From: Dinochytrium kinnereticum
Taxonomy: Eukaryota; Chytridiomycota; Chytridiomycetes; Chytridiales; Chytridiaceae
DNA length: 39,900 bases
Reading direction: 5' to 3'
NCBI GenBank assembly: GCA_027604005.1
Contig: JADGJT010000046.1
Coordinates: 51,028-90,927, forward strand
The notes beneath the pieces were generated by a model. It did not search any database, was not told the DNA's origin, and was given only the letters and a program-made list of their open reading frames with translations. The translations under genes were made by a program, and so were the position numbers. How positions within the stretch are numbered: position 1 is the first letter of the stretch; every line of letters starts with the position of its first letter. Positions 1-9,750 of the stretch are shown in pieces.

Positions 1-88
1 CTGTCTTACTAAAAAATGCTATAGGTTTTACGGTAAGATTTTACCGGATTTTTTGGTGCCTTACACTAAACCTTTTACTTACCATATG

Positions 89-103
89 CCCCCCCCCCCC
101 CCC
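89..103 (+). repeat. 15-nt poly-C tract in an intron
   Basis: Fifteen consecutive C residues end six bases before the AATGTAG acceptor of the first visible FLII exon. It occupies the place of the usual polypyrimidine tract, which elsewhere in this window is T-rich. The run may vary in length or be mis-sequenced. Confidence 0.9.
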
Positions 104-110
104 AATGTAG

Positions 111-3029
111 ACTGAAACCGAGGAGTCCTCTGATTTTGCTGAGCTTTTTGGCGGGTCTCTGGAGCATCTTGATGGCTCGTTTGCGACCGAAAGTGGACTG
201 TTCGTTACAGAAAAGACACGTCAATACCCTTTACGTCTTTACCGAATTCAGGGAAAGATTAATGTTTTCCTTCAGCTGGTGAGTTTTTTGTTTGGTTTTT
301 CTGTTGTTTTTTTTATCTTCTCGTTTTTCTGGTCCTTCTCTCTACCTTGAAAAACTCTTAACATTGATAATCCTAGGTCGCCCCGTCGTCATCCTCCCTG
401 GAATCTTCCAACGTTTACCTTATTGACGCTGGGTTGGAAATTGTACAATGGAATGGATCCACCTCCAGTCTTGGAGGCCGGTCAAAGTGCAGAATGCTAT
501 GTGAGAGCATAAATGCCTCGGAGAGGGTGGGCAGGGCTCAGATTTTTGAGATGAGTAAGTGGCTTTTCTTTGTGAAAATATTTGACTCATTCTTTTCATC
601 CAGATGAAGGAGAGGAGGATGAGTGGCTTTGGGATATTTTGGATGGTTTAGAGGATCACTCAAAAGGTGGGTTAAAATCTATGTATTTTTGTAATCATTC
701 GTTTGGCCTTTTCTGATGAATTTCCTCTTTAGAGTCTGGTTTGCCTGAGGCAACGGTCTATCCTTCCACCGTAACTCTCTACCGTGCACCTGCTTTAACT
801 GGGGATGAACTTTCAGAGGAGGCACTTGACCCTGTTAAGAACGTCGTTGTGTCAAATGAGAGGCTAAAGCGAACGATGCTCAAGTCGGATGGGTGTTTCG
901 TCTTGGATGTGGGTTGTGAGGTGTTCCTTTGGATCGGTCTTGCCGCTAAACCGGAGATGAAGGTTGTTGCCGGGGAGATGATGGCTGTGAGTGGCACTTA
1001 CCCTCTTTTCTTTTAAATGCCTCTGTATGTCCTTTAACATGTCTCGTCAGAGGGTAATACGTCTTTCTGACCGCCCACCTTGGTTAGCACTTCATCGTGC
1101 AATTGATGGCCACGAACCAGAGTCATTCAAGCTCCGGTTCCAAGATTGGGCGGAGCTGGATCCTGCCAGGAAGCTCTTGTTGCGTCCAGAGCAAAGTATG
1201 GTTTTTTGAGTCAAAGATCATCAAGTTATTAACTAACCCTGCCTGTAGAACCTTCTACGTTGCCCGGGATCGAGGTAGATGTGCAGGCACTCTACACGGT
1301 AAAGAACTCGTTTGGATCCATGGGAACGCTTGCTGCAGAAGAATCTACCATAGAGGAGACGTTTAAGAGGGCAAATCAACGTCTCGTCAGCATGACCCTT
1401 TTTATGCACGATCGTGGGGGAAGATTTATACGTGTCCCAAGTCAGGAGCAGGAGCATCTTTGGAATGGTGATGCCTACCTCTTTCTCTGCGTTTACAGAA
1501 AGAATGATGCGGGAAGGCCTTCTACTGCCTCTCTACCTCGCAGCGAGGTGAATGATGATAAGGCGATTGCAGGCGGAGATGAACCCTCTGTGGCTTCGTC
1601 TTTGCATGGATCAAAGGAGGACTTGGCGTCATCAGAAATGGATGCGGGGTCCGAAGAGGAGGAAACGGGGGATGCGATGTCATCGGTTTCTGAGTCCGTT
1701 TATGACGACACGGAAGATGTATCCAACGACGCTGATGCAGTCGACTGCATCGTCTACTTTTGGGAGGGAAGGAAAGCCTCAAGGGTAGCTTTCTCAGCTT
1801 TCCGCTTCCAAGCGCAGTCCGAGATGGAGAATCTAGTCAGAGGAATGTATGGATGCGGAGTCAGCGTCATCCAAACCGTCCAAGGGAGGGAGCCTGTCGA
1901 GCTTTTGGCACACCTTGGGAATAGAGTCGTTGTGTACCGAGGAAATCGAAAGAACGATAGATGGAGGATGCGGTCAGGGTCGGATACCATGGCTACAATG
2001 ACGCATCACTTGGCTCTGAGCCCGGACGATAAACTCCTCTCGGATAAGCCTCATTCCCAGACCATGCTATTTCACATCCGCACCGAGGGAAGATACAGGA
2101 CTACAAGGGCAGTGGAAATCAGCCCCGTGTCGATGACTTCGTTGGTCTCACGGGATTGTTTCCTGGTCTGTCGATACCCTATGTTGAAGTCCGAGTCGTC
2201 CTTTGCGTTCCTGTGGGTTGGGCGGGGGGCGCGCCGTGATGATGTGAGAAACGCAAAGGAGGTTGCAGACAGAATCGTATCTGTACTTGATCCTAATGAG
2301 AATGGAAGGAGCAGCTTGGTGGACATGGAGAAAGGAGGTCAGGCGTCGGCCAGCCCTTCCTCAGCCATGTCCTCTCCCGAAACCCTGCAGGTGCCTGGAG
2401 GGCCGTCGAAATCATCAGGGCGTTTCAGGATTGTTTCGGAGAAGCTCGAGCCAAAGGCATTCTGGGAGTGCTTTATTGATGGACATCTTCGATTATCGTC
2501 TGCCACGATTCCCAGCCCAATGTCACCCACGCCATCCATCAACTCCACTTCAACCGCGGGAGCCTCGCATCTCCTTCGATCCATGATCGTCACTGGCGTC
2601 ATCCCTCGTTTCCTCCTCTGCACCTGCTCCAGCGGGAACTTTAGAGTCATCGAGGTGTCTGACTTTGTTCAATCCGACTTGGACACGACGACCTGCGCGA
2701 TTGTTGACCCAGGTCCCCCGGAGAATGTTTTCGTTTGGTGCGGGGTGGAGGCCTCGGATGTGGTTCGAACGCTCACCCGAAAGGCCGTTGAGGTTTGGGT
2801 GCGTGAGACCAACCGGTCCGAGTCGAGCGATATTGAGGATATGGGCTGTGTCGTTTGGGTTGAGGAGGGTATGGAGGGACCAGAGTTTCGATCCGCTTTT
2901 CTTGGATGGGAAGAGGGGGGCGCGGCTGCTGGTAAGCGCGTGAAGGATCCTGGGAACCTATTCAAGAGGGAAGAGGAGATGAGGAAGAGGAGCCTTAACC
3001 TCAAGAAGGCGGAGACTGTAAATGCTTAA
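111..3029 (+). CDS. FLII: Flightless-I-like gelsolin-repeat protein (5' partial)
   Basis: Actin-binding protein of the gelsolin/villin superfamily, expected to act on cortical actin. Visible exons are 111-278, 377-554, 604-666, 733-986, 1051-1195 and 1249-3029, with GT-AG introns. The translation aligns by eye, in order, with the six gelsolin-like repeats of animal Flightless-I. Signposts are LRLYRIQGKINVFLQL in the first repeat, EVFLWIG in the second, DAYLFLCVYRKND and DCIVYFWEGRKASRV in the fourth, FAFLWVGRG in the fifth, ENVFVWCG in the sixth, and a C-terminal F-x-GWE segment. An acidic Ser/Glu-rich insert (about 1590-1735) lies where animal FLII also has a charged insert. Family members carry N-terminal leucine-rich repeats; that part would lie left of the window and is not seen. 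Villin or another gelsolin is the alternative, but the CIVYFWEGR stretch favours FLII. Stop TAA is at 3027-3029. Confidence 0.85.
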
Positions 3030-3188
3030 AGTGCTTAAGTTGGGGCGAAGAGAATCGGGGTGGTTGCCTTGTTGCCCCCATACAATAATATAGACTACTT
3101 TATTCGCGTGATAGACTTGTGCCTTGTTTGGTTTTTTTGGTTTTGTGTTGTATCGTGATGCTCTACAGATTGTGAAGTTTGATGCAGA

Positions 3189-3827
3189 CTACTTTGATTG
3201 CGGGGGCGATGTTTGACTTTCTTCATCCCTTTGCTTCATGCGCTGAAGGTAGATCTCGTCCGCCCGCTCCGCCATCAGCATGCGCTCCCGAGGCGTCACA
3301 TTCGCACGCAATTTGCTGTACCCCAGCTCTTGCAAGATATCCTGATAATCTACATTAATCCAAATATCAAAGTACAGTGAAAGCTCGTTATGGTATCCAA
3401 ACGAGCAGGCAGAGATTGAAAGCCCTATTCAAGGTATCTGCAGGAAGGCGAAAGGAATGTAGCCCACCTTCTGCATGAACAGGCATTCCTTCAATTTCTT
3501 CCTCTCCAGCCTGCAGAGTCCAGTCCACCCACTTAGTGTATATGACTTCAGACACTTTTGTACGTCCCATTGGAGGTCTGCGCAGTTTGATGCCGCCATG
3601 GAGTCAAGATCCACATTCCTTGTCCTGGACAGCTCCTCCCTCACCTTGGCCCTCTCCTCAATGATCGCCTTCTGGAGGATTTCTTGCTCTCGCTGATTCC
3701 TGGGAGGGCCATTTAACGGGAAATACGGGTTCTCCCAGACCTGGTGGAGAAGGGAAAGAATGTTACTTCTCGCTGCTGGAGCTTTGTGGGGCGCTTGAGG
3801 TTGGAGGCTTACTCGATCGTCTGCCAT
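3189..3827 (-). CDS. Twin CX9C (CHCH-type) small protein
   Basis: A protein of about 170 residues from two exons (3827-3468 and 3341-3189) joined in phase 0 by a GT-AG intron. The core has two CX9C motifs, CADLQWDVQKC and CRLERKKLKEC, spaced as in the coiled-coil-helix-coiled-coil-helix proteins that are oxidised by Mia40 in the mitochondrial intermembrane space. The N-terminal half is basic and helical (REQEILQKAIIEERAKVREE), and the C-terminal exon is charged (VTPRERMLMAERADEIY). Proteins of this class usually act in cytochrome oxidase or complex I assembly. I could not match this one to COX17, COX19, COX23, CMC1/2, PET191 or another named member, so the specific role is open. It ends convergently with FLII (159 bp apart), and its ATG lies 81 bp upstream of the GATA gene's stop on the same strand. 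Confidence 0.7.
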
Positions 3828-3908
3828 TTTTGCAGCTTTTACAGTGATAAACTTTTATTTAGTATCAGACATTTGGATGCATGCGCGTGGAGAAAAGCTA
3901 CTGGATCA

Positions 3909-4857
3909 TCATTCTGTTTGCGTCCTCCGCCTCAAGGCCTTCCTGCTGCCGTCCCACTTGACGACAAAGGGTCTCTGCTGGCCGTTGACCTTGGTGCTGA
4001 GAGATGGGTGTCAGCAACTCGCCATCATGAACGAACGTGGCTTACTATAACCCGCACGCATTGCACAGAAGTATCTGGTTCGGTCCACGTCTCCAGCTAA
4101 ACAATTAGATCAGAGCGACAGAACAGCACAACCTTGGCGTCTGGCTGCATCCACAATTCTCACACATCTTTTCAGGAGTGGTCGGCAGAGACCCCGACGA
4201 GGAAGTAGACGAAGAAGAGGAAGTCGAGGCAAAAGCCAACACCGCACCATCGCCTTTTTTTCGCGTTCCTTTCTTTTTGCTCTCCGTGTTCGCAACCAAG
4301 TCACCGCCCCTTCCATCCACGCGAACTGAATACACAACCTCCTCCGCGTCAGCTTGTTGCGAAATGGAAGCACATCCAGGCACAAGCGCAGCAGCGGGCC
4401 AAACAAATAGATCATCCTTGATACCGTTCTGAACTACGCCCCCGCTTTGCAAAACAGTCTGGCAGTTTAGCCCTCCGGTTTCTGGGAACACCACGGCGGT
4501 GTCGTAGAACTTTGGTTGAACGGATAGCCCTGTATAGAGCGTGTCGTAATAGTTTAACACGGGTGGGACTTGACGCGACGGGATCTGTAGAGTATTGTTG
4601 CTGAAGAGTGTTTTTTTTGTTAAACTTTCTGAAAGGGGTTGGGACAGCAAATACATCTGCATAGACATGGAAGAATGTTGGAGCGGTGTCAGGGGCTGCG
4701 CATGTAGGGAAAGGTCGCGTTGGATGCTGTTGGGCTCTTCTTGTGACATGCCGTAATGGATCAGGGAATAAGTAGAATATCTAAAGGACCCAGGGCCTTT
4801 AAGAGAACTGGAAGCTGGTGGGGCCTGCGGCTCGCCGTTTTTGGTGAGGGAACCCAT
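3909..4857 (-). CDS. GATA-type zinc-finger transcription factor
   Basis: Exon 1 (4857-4133) encodes a low-complexity N-terminus of about 240 residues rich in Ser, Pro and Gln. It ends inside the finger at CENCGCSQTP. A 36-nt intron joins it to exon 2 (4096-4046: SWRRGPNQILLCNACGL). A 49-nt intron then leads to exon 3 (3996-3909), which adds YTKVNGQQRPFVVK and a basic tail ending RRRTQTE. Spliced together, this gives a complete C-x2-C-x17-C-x2-C finger with the W, RRGP and LCNACGLY residues of DNA-binding GATA factors. The 17-residue loop is the common animal/fungal type IVa form. It should bind GATA sites in promoters; the target pathway cannot be read from the sequence. Single-exon calling would miss the domain, because every continuous reading frame here breaks in mid-finger. 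The basic tail after the finger is as expected for the DNA-contacting arm. Confidence 0.85.
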
Positions 4858-5310
4858 CGATCACTACAAAGCGAGCGGTTCTCATCTCCCACGGGTCTAC
4901 ATTGAAGTGTGGGAGCTGTCACAGTATTTTTTTTAGTTCGCGCGATTCTTCTTTAGCTTTGCGCTTCTAATACATCAGCTTCTGAGAGGGACAATGCGAA
5001 GAAAACAACTTTTCCTTACCTCACAAAATTGTAACATCATTGAGTTTCATGTAAAGGGATTGGATATGCTTTAGTGCACTGAATCATACTGACTAAAGAA
5101 TGGGGCAGTTGCTTATACTTCTTTGGTAGGTTAGTCAGGGGGTTAGCCTTTACTCATGATTAACCCCCACAATTGGCCAACATGTGAGGGATAGCAAAGA
5201 AATTGAACCATTAATTACATTAAAGAGGACTAAAGGAATGCTATCCTTTATTTCAAGGGACTGTGTTAAAATTCAAACAAAAAGAAACAAAGTCATTTCA
5301 AACGATTAAT
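4858..5310. other. Intergenic region with one inverted repeat
   Basis: No coding region is recognised in these 453 bp between the GATA gene start and the 3' end of the 5'-nucleotidase gene. It should hold the GATA gene promoter. The only structure seen is a perfect 8-bp inverted repeat, GGGGGTTA at 5138-5145 and TAACCCCC at 5161-5168, with a 15-nt loop. Confidence 0.6.
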
Positions 5311-6506
5311 CTATTCCAAAGCGTTAAGAATTGACATAGTAAACGACATTGGCGCATCGTCAATAATAACAACATCGTACGCGGCCATATATTGGTCTAG
5401 GAAAAGCTCCGTGTCATGGTTCAAAAATCCAATCGTCAAAAGAGTCTTTGGTTTCAATCCTTCAGCCATTTGGAGGTCGCCAAGAGAGTCACCCATGAGA
5501 ATCTAGACAAATAAAACAATAGATGAGTTCAGGCAACTAACGGGGAATTATAACAGAAAGTAGAATTGAGGCTTACAATCTGGTCCCTTCCTGTAAGTGT
5601 ATCAGCATAAGGCGAACCCTCGACTTTGGCCTCATTCTTATTCATGACATGGATTAAGGGGTCATGGAACCCTATACAAACGTCATTATCGTCAAACTTC
5701 ATCCGGTTCGAAACGACATGAAGGGAAGGTGGCTTTAAGTCGGCCCTTTCAAGAATCTCACGGATGATATCTAAAAAAATCCATGTTCAAGTAGATGTGA
5801 GGAAATGTAATGAAAGAAAGACCCTCTCCTAGCTCACCATAAAGCCCCGCGGAGAATACCAGAAAAGGAATTTGGGCCTCGGCAGAGCGTTTAATGACGT
5901 TTGATAGCTCTGGTCGGAAGGTCACTGGTGTCTGTTGAATCATAGTCGTAAGGTCTGGTTTCGTCAGTTTGAGCTCGACAATAAGCTCGTGCGCCTTTAT
6001 CCACCACTCTTCCATAGCCTTAAACTTATCGGTCTTGGAGGCAGTGTGCGAGATTTCGATAGGATAGTACTTTTTGTACAGCACATCAGACCGATCCTTG
6101 AACTGGACAGAATTAAGGGGTTTGGCATAAAACAAAAGGCAAACATTTTCAGATATCGATGGACTGCGTGTGAGAATCGCGTGCGATGATGGACTTCTTT
6201 TCCCATCCACCCAATATCTGCGGGGACATAACCAGTTGTATCGGAGTTGAGAAAATGTGTCCCGCTTAGCCTCAGCCAAACCCACTTTGTCATGGTCATA
6301 TCAAAGTCGCTGATTATGTGGAGCCCGCTCTGACCACACTCGATGATACTTTCAAGCTTCTTCTGGAGGGCGTCAAAGTCCCTCACTCGGATCGTCGCAT
6401 CTGCTTTCGCATCCTCAGTGAGCTTCAGGGCTTTGATTTTGTGAGACATGAAATTCGGTTGGTATTGGAGACGGAGGTCAAGAATGTTTTTAACAAGTGA
6501 AAACAT
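5311..6506 (-). CDS. NT5C3: Cytosolic 5'-nucleotidase III (pyrimidine 5'-nucleotidase, HAD family)
   Basis: Dephosphorylates pyrimidine nucleoside monophosphates (UMP, CMP) in the cytosol. The spliced product shows all HAD motifs of the UMPH-1/cN-III family in order. These are the nucleophile loop DFDMTMT, motif II FSAG, the lysine motif in HVMNKNEA, and the metal-binding GDSLGDLQMAEG. DGKRSPSSH, KYYPIE and the closing NALE also match the family. Introns are placed after DFDMTMT, after SISEN (6103-6144, 42 nt, in frame and without stops), after FSAGLY, and before ILMGDS. The start at 6506 is the most upstream ATG; the ATG at MSHKIKAL, 19 codons later, is an alternative. Only 54 bp separate it from the stop of the next gene upstream on the same strand. 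Confidence 0.9.
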
Positions 6507-6560
6507 GGTATTATGCTTGTTCGTGTTGTGCAGATATAGTTACATGAAGGAGGACCTTCT

Positions 6561-7495
6561 TCAGGAAAGAACAGAGTACGTGCCGCCGCCTGCGAAACGG
6601 GAGTTGGCGAATGCCTGGAAAGGTCAAGCAGAGTTAACGATATGTTGTGAAAAATGAAGACGGCTTCAATATGATAAAAGAGAAAAAAGACGATGGGATA
6701 TCATTGAGGGGTATTATGGTATACGAATTTGTTAAAAAAAACAAACGCAAGCTATGCTTCTCATTTTTGGGAATCAGAAAAGAACAACACATAAAAACAT
6801 GCGAAGAACCAATATTCACCTGGATAGCTTGATCCATGTACGGTTTTGCAACAGCTGCTACTAGAAGAATTGAAACGATGACAAGGAAAGAGTACACGAT
6901 AATTTCGTCCTTATAAGAGCCTCTTTCTGTCAAGCCAGAATATATAAAGTGATTAGATGCCAAGACCAAGCAGTAGGAATTCTAAAAGAAAAAAAAGGCT
7001 TAAAAGCAACTGACGAAAACATGTGGCAGTCCAGTCGTCATCTGGCTGTGTAGTCGGCACAGGAATCTTGACGGGTCCATCTTCATCCTCAATAGGCACC
7101 TTGATGACAGGTGTTGTCGTTGTCGTAGTAGCCGTCACAGATACAGAAATACTCGTCACCGACCCAGTTATAGTCGTCGGCAGTGTATCTGACATGCTTA
7201 TAGAAGCCATATTCGCCCCTCCCAAATACGGTGTCAAAGGGGTATCTCTCCGAGCCTTTGAGGGTTTTCCCGGCGGTGCTTCGAGCTTTGGTGGAAGAAA
7301 GCAGACTTTGTTTTCCATGCAAAAGGCCTTCGTGCAGCTTGTACATTTTGGTACGATGAGGATGGTGACGTTTGGAGCGCAGAGACATTTGCAGAACAAA
7401 GTTATGTCTGCTGCATGGCACATCTATCCACTGTGTTTATTTCACAGCTCTTGCCTATTCACCTTCTGCTTACCTGGGCATACATCAGAATCCAT
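6561..7495 (-). CDS. Unrecognised Cys-rich, Thr/Ser-stalk, single-pass membrane protein
   Basis: I do not recognise this protein. Joined exons give, in order: a short acidic start (MDSDVCPA); a Cys-rich segment with CKCLCAPN, CTSCTK and AFCMENKVC; a Pro-rich linker; a Ser/Thr-rich stalk that includes VTATTTTTTP; an acidic stretch ending QPDDDWTATC; one strong membrane helix (IIVYSFLVIVSILLVAAVA); and a short tail ending TYSVLS. The layout suggests a small extracellular or lumenal Cys-rich domain on a glycosylated stalk, anchored by one helix. The 5' end is uncertain: open frame continues upstream to about 7597 (EEIFEYGSSLSEEAIG) without an in-frame ATG, so a further exon may exist. The acceptor for the membrane-helix exon (…TTGACAG) and the last intron (CAG/GTGAAT to TTTCCAG) were chosen to keep the frame. 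No signal peptide is visible in the assigned part. Confidence 0.55.
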
Positions 7496-7627
7496 AGGAT
7501 AAGAGAGGTCGTCGTTAAGCTGGTGGCCGATCGCCTCTTCCGACAAAGAGCTTCCATATTCGAAAATTTCTTCGACCAGTAAACATGAACTCTAGTTAGA
7601 GACAGGCTTCACACCTCAGTTTTATTA

Positions 7628-9616
7628 TTACTTTGGCCTCCTCTTCTTGGCGGCCCTGATCTCTTCAAGCTCATCCTCATATACGTTCTCAGTCATGACC
7701 GGTTTCGGCTGGCTCTTCTGGTAGGCCGGAGCAACCCAATACGGATCAGCTGGAAAAAAAAAAGGCATTTAGAAACGAGCCAATGCATGCCACCAATTGA
7801 GAGAAATAAAATAACTTACACTCTGCATCCTTGGCATGCCTGAGAATTGCCTCTCGAGGATCTTCATCTCTCATAGTGTCTTTCAGGACTCGCTTCAATG
7901 ACGTTTGTGCAGAGCTACTGCCAATCTTTCCACCTTTTCCGTGGCCTTGAAGCGGAAAGTCAGGCTTTCGTGAAGCGTGAGGATCGTTGCGCATCTTTTC
8001 CATCTGCCGCTTAGTTTTTTTTGTTTGCTCGTCTCGGAACATTGGCAATGCATGTGGAGTCAAAATCACCCTACAAAAGGTCAAAAGTGGTGAGTACATT
8101 ATCGCGTATGCTTCTGATATTACCGCGCTGATTCGTCTGCAGCAGTAGCATAGTCTTCGATAGTCTTCCCCTTTGCCTTGCGATCCGCGCATAGCTTGGC
8201 CCCACTCGCTGAAACCTTTTGATCATACATGACTCGAACTTCACCCTCATTGGAGGTTGCCAGAATTTGATTTATCCTTCCATGCCACATCGTCCTTACG
8301 ATGGAGTCTCCAAATGGTGCTTCGTGTACAAGTGACAGATCTGATTTTTGGAAGAACTTGAGCTTAGCGGTTTTTTCACCTTTGCGGTTCGAGACTCCAG
8401 TAACAACCAGTTTATCGTTAGGTGAGAAAATGGCGTTAGTTTCTTCAAAGAGATTCGGGAGGTCCTGGACTACCGCCACGGGCTCTGAGAAATGACGAAT
8501 GTCCCATAGCTTTAGGGTATCATCAAAGGCACGTGTAACTAGCGAGTAGTTATCGATAGACATGTTAACTGAGGATATGATATTGCCTGGGATGTGTGCT
8601 TTCTCTTTCGACTTTTCATTAAAAAAAAAGGCAACTTAGCCTTCCCAAAAAAGTAGAGTAGCAAACCTGCAAAGCCCGAAGGAAAGGGGCTTTTGAGCTC
8701 CAGACTCTGATCTCCCCATCCTGACCCCCGCATACAATAAAACCTCCATCCGCTGAGTAGCAGGCAGCTGTAATAGCAGTTTTTCCGCCCCTGTCTTTTG
8801 ACTTGATCGGAATGACATAGGTGTTTTGTCTCTTATTATTTATATCCCATATCCTGACACTATATTAGAGACTATTATTACCAACAAAGCACAAATACCT
8901 TACGGTTCCATCCAAAGACGAGGTCAGAAACACATTTCGGTCAGAAGGATGCCACCGGCAGCCTGAAAGAGCGGCTGTGTGCCCCCTTTGAGTATAAAGA
9001 TAAAAAGAGTCAGAAAATAAATAGAACATGTAAGAGAGGTTCTTACTTTGTGTTTTTTAGGTCTCTTAAGTAGGGATCACCCTTGACGAATTCCTGACTA
9101 TAAGGCCAGTTTAAAAAACGCTGCTATCATGTCAGGACTTACATCAGGCCTCCTTCCCGGTCAAAAAGCTTTGCTTGCGAGTTTCCAGTGGCAACGAGGA
9201 ATGAATCTCCGGATAGACTGAACTGAACTTCTCGCACCTGCATGATGTCGATTCTGTAAGTGTTGGACTTTTTACAATGCAGCGTAATTACGGGATTGTT
9301 GTCCAAATCGATGGTCCGAAACGGCAAGAATCTTTGGTCCATTCCATTGAAGTCCCACATCTTCAAAGAACCATCTCGTCCACCTGAGACAACTCTCGAC
9401 CCCGCAGAATCCACTGTAACTGCCGATACTGTCTTTATGATAAAGTTTCAGCATTTGGGTTTCTGATGAGATTTAAGGTAGTCGTACTCTTCTGTGGTCT
9501 TTTAACGAGATATGTTCGGTGACTGGAAGTATGTCGTATTCTGGTTCGTCGTCCTCTTCGAAATCGGTGTCATCGTGCTCACTTTCTAACGTCTTTGTTG
9601 GAATGTCAGTCTCCAT
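7628..9616 (-). CDS. WDR70: WDR70 homologue (WD40-repeat, Gastrulation-defective 1 family)
   Basis: A WD40 propeller protein. In animals WDR70 is nuclear, associates with splicing factors and the CUL4-DDB1 ligase, and works in DNA-damage responses; the role here is inferred by homology. The family order is clear: acidic N-terminus (METDIPTKTLESEHDDTDF), VSAVTVDSAGSRVVSGG, KMWDFNGMDQRF, SQAKLFDREG, KGDPYLRDLKNTKGHTA, WHPSDRNVFLTSSLDGTVR, AFDDTLKLWDIRHFSEP, FSPNDKLVVTG, then the diagnostic C-terminal block LTPHALPMFRDEQTKK, DPREAILRHAKDAE and DPYWVAPAY. The gene has about seven short introns. The first appears to end in AAAG rather than CAG, since only that join restores frame. The ATG at 9616 follows a stop-rich stretch and fits the family start. 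Confidence 0.92.
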
Positions 9617-9750
9617 TTTTTTCGCGCAGTTCTTTCGAAAAAAAGAAAGTGGTTCCAGAATTGCATGGACGATGGAATCAAAACTTCAACTGCCACTGAG
9701 ATATACATATATAAAAGAAGACTTCTGCAGAATACGGAATATATTATAGG

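Noticed and set aside
2339..3004. Minus-strand open frames across the 3' half of FLII
   Set aside because: They are shadows of the gelsolin-repeat coding strand, without conserved motifs.
7023..7502. Long plus-strand open frame opposite the Cys-rich membrane protein
   Set aside because: It is the complement of the Thr/Ser-rich stalk (Val-rich as a result), lacks family features, and the minus-strand frame joins better through consensus introns.
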